The position numbers and the translations under genes were made by a program. A stretch of DNA of 64,000 bases from Ciceribacter lividus (GTDB lineage: Bacteria; Pseudomonadota; Alphaproteobacteria; Rhizobiales; Rhizobiaceae). The stretch is from assembly GCF_003337715.1 (NCBI RefSeq), contig NZ_QPIX01000005.1, positions 1 through 64,000 on the forward strand, given 5' to 3'. How positions within the stretch are numbered: the first letter of the stretch is position 1; every line of letters begins with the position of its first letter. Positions 25,730 through 33,272 of this stretch are shown here, piece after piece. The notes beneath the pieces are model-generated. The model had not been told where the DNA came from, did no database searches, and saw nothing but the letters and a program-made list of their open reading frames with translations.

Positions 25730-26536
25730 TCAAGCCTCTCCAGATTTCGCGGTTCGAATGGAACCTTGGGATTCGTCTCCCGAATTGTCCGAAGACACCA
25801 CGCCATCAAGTGGGGTATCACGCAGACCGCATTTCAGCATCGTTCCACAGCATTGCTCTCCACTGGCACGCGCCAACCAGTGGAAGTCCGCCGTCTTCTT
25901 CCTCCGGAGGCGCTCCTGCGTGATCAGCGCGGCAACCGCTGCTGGTCGACAGCAGACCGCACGTGATATCGGTTTCCCGTTCTTCCGGCACCCGACGGGG
26001 CAGGGCAGCCAGCTATTTTTCAATCGATTCCGCGCATTGAGTTGAAGTCCGCTGTCGGCAAACCATGCGGACTGGCCAGCGAGCATGTCCATGTACTCGT
26101 CCTCGATGCCCAGATCCTTTGCTGCTGCGATAGCCGCGAGCTGGTGCGCGCCCGCACTTCCGTGTGCCAGCTCCTGTTGCGGAGGCCACCGGCCAGTCCT
26201 TTCCGCCACCCGCTGAAGCTTGAGAAAATGCCGAAGCAGACCCCACCACACGACGGCGTGATCCTTCGAGACAATTCCTTTGCCCGCATTGAACCCGATG
26301 CAGAAATGCTCATCCGACTGAAGGTGGCGTTCATGGCATGTCTTGGGATAAGAGGTTCCAGGCACCAGCTCCTGAACCGCAATTTCGCCGCCCTGATCAT
26401 GCACCCTGAGATCCACTTCGATCGAGCAGACTGCATTATCGAGCAGGATATGCGCGGACCCGAGTACCTCGGATTCAGTGTGGCTGGCGACCCGGAACCA
26501 AACCGGTGCCGCCTGGAGGATATGGTCCAACGGCAA
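25730..26536 (-). CDS. E2-like (ubiquitin-conjugating-type) cysteine-rich protein
   Basis: A 268-residue protein starting at TTG directly after the TGA of the tandem cyclase (GGAG about nine bases upstream). The first half resembles the E2 domain-associated cysteine-rich family: TSYPKTCHERHLQSDEHFCIGFNAG has the Pro/His-then-Cys spacing of E2 catalytic regions, followed by VVWWGLLRHFLKLQRVAERTGRWPPQQELAHG. The second half has clustered cysteines (LPCPVGCRKNG, AVCC, EQCCGTMLKCG) that could bind zinc. In type II CBASS an E1-E2 fusion primes the cyclase by conjugation; an analogous role here is only inferred. No E1 or JAB peptidase gene is adjacent. Confidence 0.6.
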   Translation of the reverse strand: MPLDHILQAAPVWFRVASHTESEVLGSAHILLDNAVCSIEVDLRVHDQGGEIAVQELVPGTSYPKTCHERHLQSDEHFCIGFNAGKGIVSKDHAVVWWGLLRHFLKLQRVAERTGRWPPQQELAHGSAGAHQLAAIAAAKDLGIEDEYMDMLAGQSAWFADSGLQLNARNRLKNSWLPCPVGCRKNGKPISRAVCCRPAAVAALITQERLRRKKTADFHWLARASGEQCCGTMLKCGLRDTPLDGVVSSDNSGDESQGSIRTAKSGEA

Positions 26537-28111
26537 TCACTGCTCTCCGGCGCTGTAAGGAGCTGCTACGGAACTGACGGTCCCGCTGCTCACGACTGGC
26601 GGTGAACCGAGATGCTCCCCTACCGATTCCGCGTCAAGACCCCAGGCGACGCCACCTTCGAACAGTCGCCGGATGCTGGCCGGAGCGTGGTTGAGCGCGG
26701 TCGGGCCAAGTGCGGTCTGATCGCCAGTGCAGTTCCCCTGAAGTTCTTCAGACCGTGAGACCGCCCTGCTGACCGAGCACCGGACACTCCGCTCCCCACG
26801 GATGCCTATCCGGGCGATGGGCGTCTCGCCGAACTCAAGACCGATAGCGATGCCCAACTTGTCGATGCCATCGAGTTCTTCTTGGCAGAGTTCAAAGCTC
26901 GAGCGCATCCCGCCGGCGGCCTTAACTGCCGACACGACGGAAGCGGAAGCATCCGTCTCCTGAGAAGTGCCCTCGGCCAGAAGACCATGTATGCAGTCGC
27001 CGATGAATCGCACCTTGCGACCGGAATAGTCCTCTGACAACGTGGCCGCCAGTTCGCTGCGGATAACGTGGAGGTTGGAAACCATCTCGCCGATCCGGTG
27101 TTGAGCTATGCACTCGTCCACGTACTTCGTGAAGCCATCAATATCGCCGAAGATCGACATTAGTCCCATCCTGATGGTGTTCGAAGGCATTAGACAGGCG
27201 AAGTCGATCGTCTTCAGAGGCGGCGTATGCCTGTGGAACGAGAAGGTTGCGTCAGTACCTACGTCGAGCACGAACCGGGCTTTTGCGCGGGATGCAGCCG
27301 TCATGATGGCGGCATCGGAGAGGCGCTTGGATTGGAAGCTACTGTTCGCCGACAGGCCAAGGTTGCCAATCGGAGAAGTCGGGTTCCCTCGTTCGGCCGC
27401 AAGCGTGTCGATGCTGAATAGCGGCTGTAGTCCAAGTTCCTGGCGGACCCTGTTCGACATGAAGATGCCTTCCTCGTTCCCTTCGGCGAGCTTGGCCGCG
27501 TAGTTCGCGGGCGCTCCGAGGAATAGCGGCTCTCGCTCATCCTTGGTCCCGCTGTTCACGGCGACGGCCGACCCGCTGTCAACGCCAACTCGAATGCGGG
27601 TCGAATAGCGCCCGTTTTCCGTCGTGCGACCGACTTCCTCGATCGCCCGCTTGGCGGCGTCCGCGAAGGCAAGGGCGCGCTCAGCGCGTTCCTTCTCGTT
27701 GCCGGATCCAGGAGGAGAGACGATGACGGCATGCATGCGCGAGCCATGGAAATCGACGCGTTGAGCTTCGAATTGTTCGGCGACCTGATCGCAGGCTGCG
27801 TAGTTGAGGTGGAGCATGGAAAGGACACGGCGATGGCTAGCCTCCGTTTCACGTTCGCGGTCGGTCATTGCAGCCGCGAAGTCCAGCATCTGAATGTAGA
27901 CGTGAACTCCCTCAACCTGGATCGCGGTGTCCGGCGGAACGTCGAAGATCAGTGGCTCCGACTTTCCACCCAGCCTCATCTTGGCCTGTATCGTCGCCGC
28001 TCTGGCGGTCATGTAGCTCTGGTCGAAGGTTCTCAGGTTGATCGACGTGGCTGGCGCGGTAGCGCGAAATGACCGGATACGCTGGAGACTCTTTTGACGG
28101 GACCAACTCAT
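26537..28111 (-). CDS. Tandem class III nucleotide cyclase (two cyclase domains)
   Basis: A 524-residue soluble protein, first gene of the operon. The N-terminal cyclase-like domain (about residues 65-235) has HVYIQMLDFAAAM but FHGSRMHAVIV where the second metal Asp should be, so it looks inactive. The C-terminal domain (about 310-470) keeps both metal residues, in MSIFGDIDGFTKYV (about 319) and VRFIGDCIHGLL (about 371), with a later ERSVRCSVSRAVSRSEEL segment. A pseudo-cyclase paired with an active one is a common regulatory design. It may act as a second signal maker or as a partner or regulator of the short PycC-like enzyme. There are no membrane segments. Confidence 0.75.
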   Translation of the reverse strand: MSWSRQKSLQRIRSFRATAPATSINLRTFDQSYMTARAATIQAKMRLGGKSEPLIFDVPPDTAIQVEGVHVYIQMLDFAAAMTDRERETEASHRRVLSMLHLNYAACDQVAEQFEAQRVDFHGSRMHAVIVSPPGSGNEKERAERALAFADAAKRAIEEVGRTTENGRYSTRIRVGVDSGSAVAVNSGTKDEREPLFLGAPANYAAKLAEGNEEGIFMSNRVRQELGLQPLFSIDTLAAERGNPTSPIGNLGLSANSSFQSKRLSDAAIMTAASRAKARFVLDVGTDATFSFHRHTPPLKTIDFACLMPSNTIRMGLMSIFGDIDGFTKYVDECIAQHRIGEMVSNLHVIRSELAATLSEDYSGRKVRFIGDCIHGLLAEGTSQETDASASVVSAVKAAGGMRSSFELCQEELDGIDKLGIAIGLEFGETPIARIGIRGERSVRCSVSRAVSRSEELQGNCTGDQTALGPTALNHAPASIRRLFEGGVAWGLDAESVGEHLGSPPVVSSGTVSSVAAPYSAGEQ

Positions 28112-28227
28112 TACAACTTCCTTTGGCTTGCCTTGTGGCAGTTCGAATGCTGAATGACGGATGGGTGGCGCTAATGGCGTGATCCAACTTCCCCGTTTGT
28201 TTCATGATTTGTTCTGAGGGGCATTTT

Positions 28228-28249
28228 CCGGGCACATTTCAGTGCCCGG
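28228..28249. repeat. Perfect 8-bp-arm hairpin upstream of the cyclase operon
   Basis: CCGGGCAC and GTGCCCGG around a six-base loop, about 117 bases before the tandem cyclase start. It could be an operator, a terminator or part of a mobile-element end. There is no T-run. Confidence 0.4.
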
Positions 28250-28260
28250 AGGTGGCCGTA

Positions 28261-28323
28261 TGTGGAGTTGGCCAGTTCTTGCTTCCAAAATGGCCAGTAC
28301 TAGAGCCAATTGGCCAGTACTAG
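28261..28323. repeat. Repeated TGGCCAGT units resembling a lone IS21-type terminus
   Basis: TGGCCAGTACTAG occurs at 28291-28303 and again at 28311-28323, exactly 20 bases apart, with a shorter TGGCCAGT at 28269. The segment begins TGTGGAGTTGG. Multiple short direct repeats behind a TG terminus are typical of IS21-family ends. No istA/istB genes are present, so this would be a remnant. It lies 40 bases from the nrdJ stop and marks the island/core border. Confidence 0.5.
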
Positions 28324-28363
28324 CGTCGGTTTCTCAATAAGGGTGCTCAAGAGCAGTCTCCGC

Positions 28364-31300
28364 TCAGCTGCACCCGCTCGTCGCGCCGCAGGTGTCGCAC
28401 TTCTCGCAGGTGCCGTTGCGCACCATGGTGAAGTTCTGGCACTCCGAGCACATGTTGCCGGTGTAGCCCTGGGCGATCGAGCGCATGCGGCGCTCGGCCT
28501 CGACCTTCTTTGCCTCCGCCTTGGCCGATGCCGCGTCGGCGGCCGCCTTGTCGGAGAAGAGGGCGGTCTTTTCCTGGCCGGTCTCGTCGGTCACCGTCTC
28601 GGCCTCGATCTCCTCGGCGAGTTCGGCGGCGCGTTCCTCGTAGTCCCGCTTGAAGGAGACGATCTCGGAGGTCGAGATCGCGACCGTCGTGTCGAGCTTG
28701 CGGGCGGCGGAGCCGGCAAAGGCCGTCACGTTGCCGCCGGCAGAAGCCTTGGCGGGAGCGGCGGTCGAGGCACCCTTCGGTTCGGAGAGCGACCGGTCGA
28801 CGCCCGTGCCGCCGACCAGCGTCGGCTTGTAGCCGCGGGTCCAGCCGGTGGAGACGAGGTTGGTCTTGCCCTCCTTGATGCCCTTGCCGAGCGCGGTATT
28901 GGAAAAATCCGACGTGTCGACATGGGCGAGATCGTGGCGGCCGAGATAGGAGACGGCGAGTTCGCGGAACACGTAGTCGAGGATCGAGGTTGCGTTCTTG
29001 ATCGCGTCGTTGCCGATGACCATGCCGGCCGGCTCGAACTTGGTGAAGGTGAACGCCTCCACATATTCCTCGAGCGGCACGCCGTACTGCAGGCCGAGCG
29101 AGATGGCGATGGCGAAGTTGTTCATCATCGCACGGAAGGCGGCCCCTTCCTTGTGCATGTCGATGAAGATCTCGCCGATGCGGCCGTCACCGAACTCACC
29201 GGTGCGCAGATAGACCTTGTGGCCGCCGACGGTCGCCTTCTGGGTATAGCCCTGGCGGCGGTTCGGCAGTTTCTCGCGTTCGCGGGTGACGCGCTCGATG
29301 ACCCGCTCGATGATCTTCTCCGTGACCGTCACCGCCTGGGCGGCGGCCGGCTGCTGGATCAGATCCTCGATGGCGTCCTCGTCTTCCTCGTCCTCGACCA
29401 GCGAGGCGTTGAGCGGCTGCGAGAGCTTGGAGCCGTCGCGATAGAGCGCGTTCGCCTTCAGCGCGAGCTTCCAGGAGAGCATGTAGGCGCTGCCGCAATC
29501 CTCGACGGTCGCCTCGTTCGGCATGTTGATCGTCTTGGAGATCGCCCCCGAGATGAACGGCTGGGCTGCCGCCATCATGCGGATATGGCTTTCGACCGAA
29601 AGGTAGCGCTTGCCGATCTTGCCGCACGGATTGGCGCAGTCGAAGACCGGCAGGTGCTCGGCCTTGAGGAAGGGGGCGCCTTCCAGCGTCATCGCGCCGC
29701 AGATGTGGATGTTGGCGGCTTCGATGTCCTTCTTCGAGAAGCCGATGTGCTCCAGGAGGTTGAAGCTCATGTCGGAAAGCTGTTCGTCGGTGACCTTCAG
29801 CGTCTCCTTCAGGAAGTCGGCGCCGAGCGTCCACTGGTTGAAGACGAACTTGATATCGAAGGCGGCCTTCAGCGCGCCGTTGACGGCTTCGATCTTCTCG
29901 TCGGTAAAGCCCTTGGCCTTGAGCGTGCCGGGGTTGATGCCCGGTGCCTGGTTGAGATTGCCGTGGCCGACCGCATAGGCCTCGATCTCGGCAATCTGGG
30001 ACTCGGAATAGCCGAGCGTGCGCAAGGCTTCCGGAACGGCGCGGTTGATGATCTTGAAGTAACCGCCGCCGGCGAGTTTCTTGAACTTCACCAGCGCGAA
30101 GTCGGGCTCGATGCCGGTGGTGTCGCAGTCCATGACGAGGCCGATCGTGCCGGTCGGCGCGATGACCGAGACCTGCGCGTTACGGTAGCCGTGCTTTTCG
30201 CCGAGTTCCAGCGCCTTGTCCCAGGCGGCGGTCGCATGGGTGATGAGCGCCGGGTCGGAGCAATCGGCGTGGATCAGCGCAACCGGGTCGACCGACAGCC
30301 CCTCATAGCCTTCCGAAAGGCCATGGGCGGCGCGGCGATGGTTGCGGATGACGCGCAGCATGTCGTCGCGGTTCGGCTGATAGCCCGGGAAGGGGCCGAG
30401 TTCCGAGGCGATCTCGGCGGATGTCGCATAGGAGACGCCGGTCATGATCGCGGTCAGCGCGCCGCAGATGGCGCGCCCCTCGGCGCTATCATAGGGAATG
30501 CCCGAGGACATCAGGAGGCCGCCGATATTGGCGTAGCCGAGGCCGAGGGTGCGGTACTCGTAGGAGAGTTCCGCGATCTGGCGGGACGGGAACTGCGCCA
30601 TCATCACCGAGATTTCGAGCACGACGGTCCACAGCCGCACGGCATGTTCATAGTCGCCGATCGCGATCTTTCCGGTCTTGGCGTCCTTGAACTGCAGAAG
30701 GTTGAGCGAGGCGAGGTTGCAGGCCGTGTCGTCGAGGAACATGTATTCCGAGCACGGGTTCGACGCGCGGATCGGACCGGCGGCCGGGCAGGTGTGCCAG
30801 TCGTTCATCGTCGTGTTGAAGTGCAGGCCCGGATCGGCCGACGCCCAGGCGGCGTAGGAAATCTTTTCCCACAGGTCGCGCGCCTTCAGCGTCTTCATGA
30901 CGCGGCCGTCCTTGCGGGCGGTCAGGTTCCAATCGCCGTCATTCTCCACGGCGCGCAGGAAGTCGTCTTTCAGCGAGACGGAGTTGTTGGAGTTCTGGCC
31001 GGAGACGGTGAGATAGGCTTCCGAATCCCAGTCCGTGTCGTAGGTCTTGAACTCCATGTCCTTGTAGCCCTGCTGGGCGAACTGGATGACCCGCTTGATG
31101 TAGCTTTCCGGAACCTGGTCCTTCTTGGCGGCGCGGATTTCGCGCTTCAGTGCCGGGTTCTTGGCAGGATCGAAGCAATCTCCGTTGTCGGCCTCGCAGT
31201 TGACGCAGGCCTTCATGATCGCCTTCAGGTGCCGGGCGACCATCTTCGAGCCGGTGACGAGGGCGGCCACCTTCTGCTCTTCCTTGACCTTCCAGTTGAT

Positions 31301-32179
31301 GTATTCCTCGATGTCCGGATGATCGATGTCGACGACGACCATCTTGGCGGCGCGCCGCGTGGTGCCGCCCGACTTGATGGCGCCCGCCGCACGGTCGCCG
31401 ATCTTCAGGAAGCTCATGAGGCCGGAAGACTTGCCGCCGCCCGAAAGCTTTTCGCCTTCGCCGCGCAGGTAGGAGAAGTTGGAGCCGGTGCCGGAGCCGT
31501 ATTTGAAGAGGCGCGCTTCACGCACCCAGAGATCCATGATGCCGCCCTCGTTGACGAGGTCGTCCTCGACCGACTGGATGAAGCAGGCATGCGGCTGCGG
31601 ATGCTCGTAGGCCGACTTCGACTTGACGAGCTTGCCGGTGAAGGGATCGACGTAGAAATGGCCCTGGCCGGGACCGTCGATGCCGTAGGCCCAATGCAGG
31701 CCGGTATTGAACCACTGCGGCGAGTTCGGCGCGACGCGCTGGGTGGCGAGCATGTAGGCGAGTTCGTCGCGGAAGGTGAGGGCGTCCTCTTCCGACGAAA
31801 AATACTTGCCCTTCCAGCCCCAGTAGGCCCAGGTGCCGGCGAGACGATCAAAGACCTGACGGGCGTCGGTTTCGGCGCCGTAGCGCTCTTTCTCCGGCAG
31901 CGCCTTCAGCGCTTCGGTGTCCGGAACAGACCGCCAGAGGAAGGAGGGAACGTCATTCTCCTCGACCTTCTTGACGATCTTCGGAACGCCGGCCTTGCGG
32001 AAATACTTCTGCGCCAGCACGTCGGTCGCGACCTGGCTGAACTGCGCAGGCACATCGATGTCGGCAGCCCGGAAGACCGTCGAGCCATCGGGGTTCTTGA
32101 TTTCACTCACCGCCTTGCGGAATTCGATCTCCGCATAGGGCGACTGACCCGGCTTGGTAAATCGGCGTTCGATGCGCAT
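28364..32179 (-). CDS. nrdJ: Vitamin B12-dependent (class II) ribonucleoside-diphosphate reductase
   Basis: About 1,271 residues, the usual rhizobial length, starting at the ATG that gives [13 protein letters not shown]. The enzyme reduces ribonucleotides to deoxyribonucleotides with adenosylcobalamin as radical source and needs no oxygen, so it is the main dNTP supply. Visible features include the substrate-site segment [11 protein letters not shown], the loop [17 protein letters not shown] and a C-terminal cysteine cluster MCSECQNF...CEKCDTCG that resembles a zinc ribbon. It is a single gene; the cyclase island begins about 250 bases beyond its stop. A candidate pair of NrdR boxes lies in its upstream region. 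Confidence 0.95.
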   Translation of the reverse strand: MRIERRFTKPGQSPYAEIEFRKAVSEIKNPDGSTVFRAADIDVPAQFSQVATDVLAQKYFRKAGVPKIVKKVEENDVPSFLWRSVPDTEALKALPEKERYGAETDARQVFDRLAGTWAYWGWKGKYFSSEEDALTFRDELAYMLATQRVAPNSPQWFNTGLHWAYGIDGPGQGHFYVDPFTGKLVKSKSAYEHPQPHACFIQSVEDDLVNEGGIMDLWVREARLFKYGSGTGSNFSYLRGEGEKLSGGGKSSGLMSFLKIGDRAAGAIKSGGTTRRAAKMVVVDIDHPDIEEYINWKVKEEQKVAALVTGSKMVARHLKAIMKACVNCEADNGDCFDPAKNPALKREIRAAKKDQVPESYIKRVIQFAQQGYKDMEFKTYDTDWDSEAYLTVSGQNSNNSVSLKDDFLRAVENDGDWNLTARKDGRVMKTLKARDLWEKISYAAWASADPGLHFNTTMNDWHTCPAAGPIRASNPCSEYMFLDDTACNLASLNLLQFKDAKTGKIAIGDYEHAVRLWTVVLEISVMMAQFPSRQIAELSYEYRTLGLGYANIGGLLMSSGIPYDSAEGRAICGALTAIMTGVSYATSAEIASELGPFPGYQPNRDDMLRVIRNHRRAAHGLSEGYEGLSVDPVALIHADCSDPALITHATAAWDKALELGEKHGYRNAQVSVIAPTGTIGLVMDCDTTGIEPDFALVKFKKLAGGGYFKIINRAVPEALRTLGYSESQIAEIEAYAVGHGNLNQAPGINPGTLKAKGFTDEKIEAVNGALKAAFDIKFVFNQWTLGADFLKETLKVTDEQLSDMSFNLLEHIGFSKKDIEAANIHICGAMTLEGAPFLKAEHLPVFDCANPCGKIGKRYLSVESHIRMMAAAQPFISGAISKTINMPNEATVEDCGSAYMLSWKLALKANALYRDGSKLSQPLNASLVEDEEDEDAIEDLIQQPAAAQAVTVTEKIIERVIERVTREREKLPNRRQGYTQKATVGGHKVYLRTGEFGDGRIGEIFIDMHKEGAAFRAMMNNFAIAISLGLQYGVPLEEYVEAFTFTKFEPAGMVIGNDAIKNATSILDYVFRELAVSYLGRHDLAHVDTSDFSNTALGKGIKEGKTNLVSTGWTRGYKPTLVGGTGVDRSLSEPKGASTAAPAKASAGGNVTAFAGSAARKLDTTVAISTSEIVSFKRDYEERAAELAEEIEAETVTDETGQEKTALFSDKAAADAASAKAEAKKVEAERRMRSIAQGYTGNMCSECQNFTMVRNGTCEKCDTCGATSGCS

Positions 32180-32300
32180 CTGCCTTCGTCCCTCGTTGTT
32201 CGGCGCCAGACGGCGCGACAAATCCCGTCCGGCCACTCGGTTCGACGCGTGCAGCCGGTCTCACTTCATATTGTTCAGGTGAATCATTCCTGTGATGATC

Positions 32301-32316
32301 GACCTGTATCTTGTGG
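32301..32316. promoter_or_regulatory. Candidate NrdR box, weaker half of a pair
   Basis: Matches the NrdR consensus acaCwAtATaTwGtgt at about 10 of 16 positions by my count (core CTGTATCTTGTG). It begins 31 bases from the stronger box, which is the three-turn spacing typical of paired NrdR sites. Confidence 0.4.
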
Positions 32317-32331
32317 TGAATGTGGCTGCAA

Positions 32332-32347
32332 ACACTAAATATAGTAT
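32332..32347. promoter_or_regulatory. Candidate NrdR box, strong half of a pair
   Basis: ACACTAAATATAGTAT agrees with the NrdR consensus at about 14 of 16 positions by my count. It lies about 150 bases upstream of the nrdJ start. NrdR is the nucleotide-sensing repressor of ribonucleotide reductase genes. Confidence 0.6.
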
Positions 32348-32765
32348 TAACAGTTTATTTCCGCCAGTCCCCGCATCGCGCTTTGGCGAAAAATTCCGCG
32401 CACGAATATCTGCAGGTTGCGCTCACGTCATGTGAACTGCCCCCTCGCTTCGCATCGCGATTTTTCTGGAACGAACCGGTCTCGTTAATCCCGGTCCAGC
32501 CGCCGCCGCAACATAAGAATGTATTAACTTTGAAACGGCCGATTCCGTCAAGGGCTGGTTTGTGTCGAAATGGTTAACACCACATCTTGTGTGTTCATCT
32601 GTGGAAAACGGGGAAACTGGCGATCTTGATGGAATCATTTGTGTTTTCCGCTGGATCCTCCGGTGACGGGGTGCAAGGGGCGGCCCGCTGTCACGTTCTC
32701 GCCGCACGATATCCACGATCGCGTCGATATCTTGCGCTAGCAGAGTATTGCAGTTGCACGAGACG

Positions 32766-32797
32766 CGCGTATGCGTTAACGACACAACGCATGCGCG
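32766..32797. promoter_or_regulatory. Inverted repeat upstream of the exported-protein operon
   Basis: Twelve-base arms with one G-T pair around eight bases (arms read CGCGTATGCGTT and AACGCATGCGCG). It lies about 70 bases before the small exported protein gene and could be a regulator site or a 5' leader hairpin. Confidence 0.4.
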
Positions 32798-32864
32798 AGT
32801 TCTCGGATTTACGGTCTGCTAAAGGCTGTGTCGTAGGCTGCTGCCCGATATGCAGGGCCAGATT

Positions 32865-33254
32865 ATGAAGAAGATCGGGAAGCTATTGCCCCTTGTAGTG
32901 GTGACGTCGATGGCCGGCAGTGCGGATGCCGAATCACTCATCTTCGAATGCCAGGCGGCGACAGGCGTCGTTGCGGCGGAAAATTTTCGGCTGGCCTGTT
33001 CCTCTGTCGAGGGCGAGGTACGCAAGCGCCTGGCCGCTCCGCCGGCCGGGTCTGCCGTGCGGCTCGAAATCGTTGCGCTCGACGAGCGGCGGATCTCCGG
33101 CAGGCTTTCTTGGGCGGGGCAATCCGGCGGGAGCTTTACACACGGTCCGACCATCAGCACGAGCATCTCGGATGCCGGGCTGAACGCCCGGACGATCGCG
33201 AAGTTTGCCCGCGATCTGGTGCAAGTTTCAGACATTGATTTCAACAGGCTTTGA
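32865..33254 (+). CDS. Small exported protein upstream of the RTX metalloprotease
   Basis: A 129-residue protein with a clear signal peptide (MKKIGKLLPLVVVTSMAGSADA). The mature part is about 105 residues with two cysteines (FECQ, LACS) and a strand-rich middle (VRLEIVALDERRISGRLSW). No family is recognised. It ends 18 bases before the metalloprotease gene on the same strand. Small periplasmic inhibitors are often encoded next to serralysin-type proteases, so an inhibitor role is one possibility, not shown by sequence. The AUG at 32865 is preferred because it places the signal peptide at the N-terminus. Confidence 0.6.
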   Translation: MKKIGKLLPLVVVTSMAGSADAESLIFECQAATGVVAAENFRLACSSVEGEVRKRLAAPPAGSAVRLEIVALDERRISGRLSWAGQSGGSFTHGPTISTSISDAGLNARTIAKFARDLVQVSDIDFNRL

Positions 33255-33272
33255 CGATGGGGCTAGCGAAAT

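Larger units (their letters stand above)
32180..32864. other. Long intergenic region between nrdJ and the exported-protein operon
   Basis: About 685 bases between divergent genes. The nrdJ side contains two NrdR-type boxes; the other side contains an inverted repeat at 32766-32797. In between lies AT-richer sequence with a weak DnaA-box-like TGTGGAAAA at 32600. I see no gene or RNA. Confidence 0.5.

Noticed and set aside
28310..32338. A 1,342-codon open frame on the plus strand opposite nrdJ
   Set aside because: It mirrors the well-supported nrdJ gene; high GC and strong codon bias keep the antisense frame open. The product has no recognisable domain.
32600..32608. A DnaA-box-like sequence in the nrdJ upstream region
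   Set aside because: A single degenerate copy is expected by chance and lies far from the nrdJ start.
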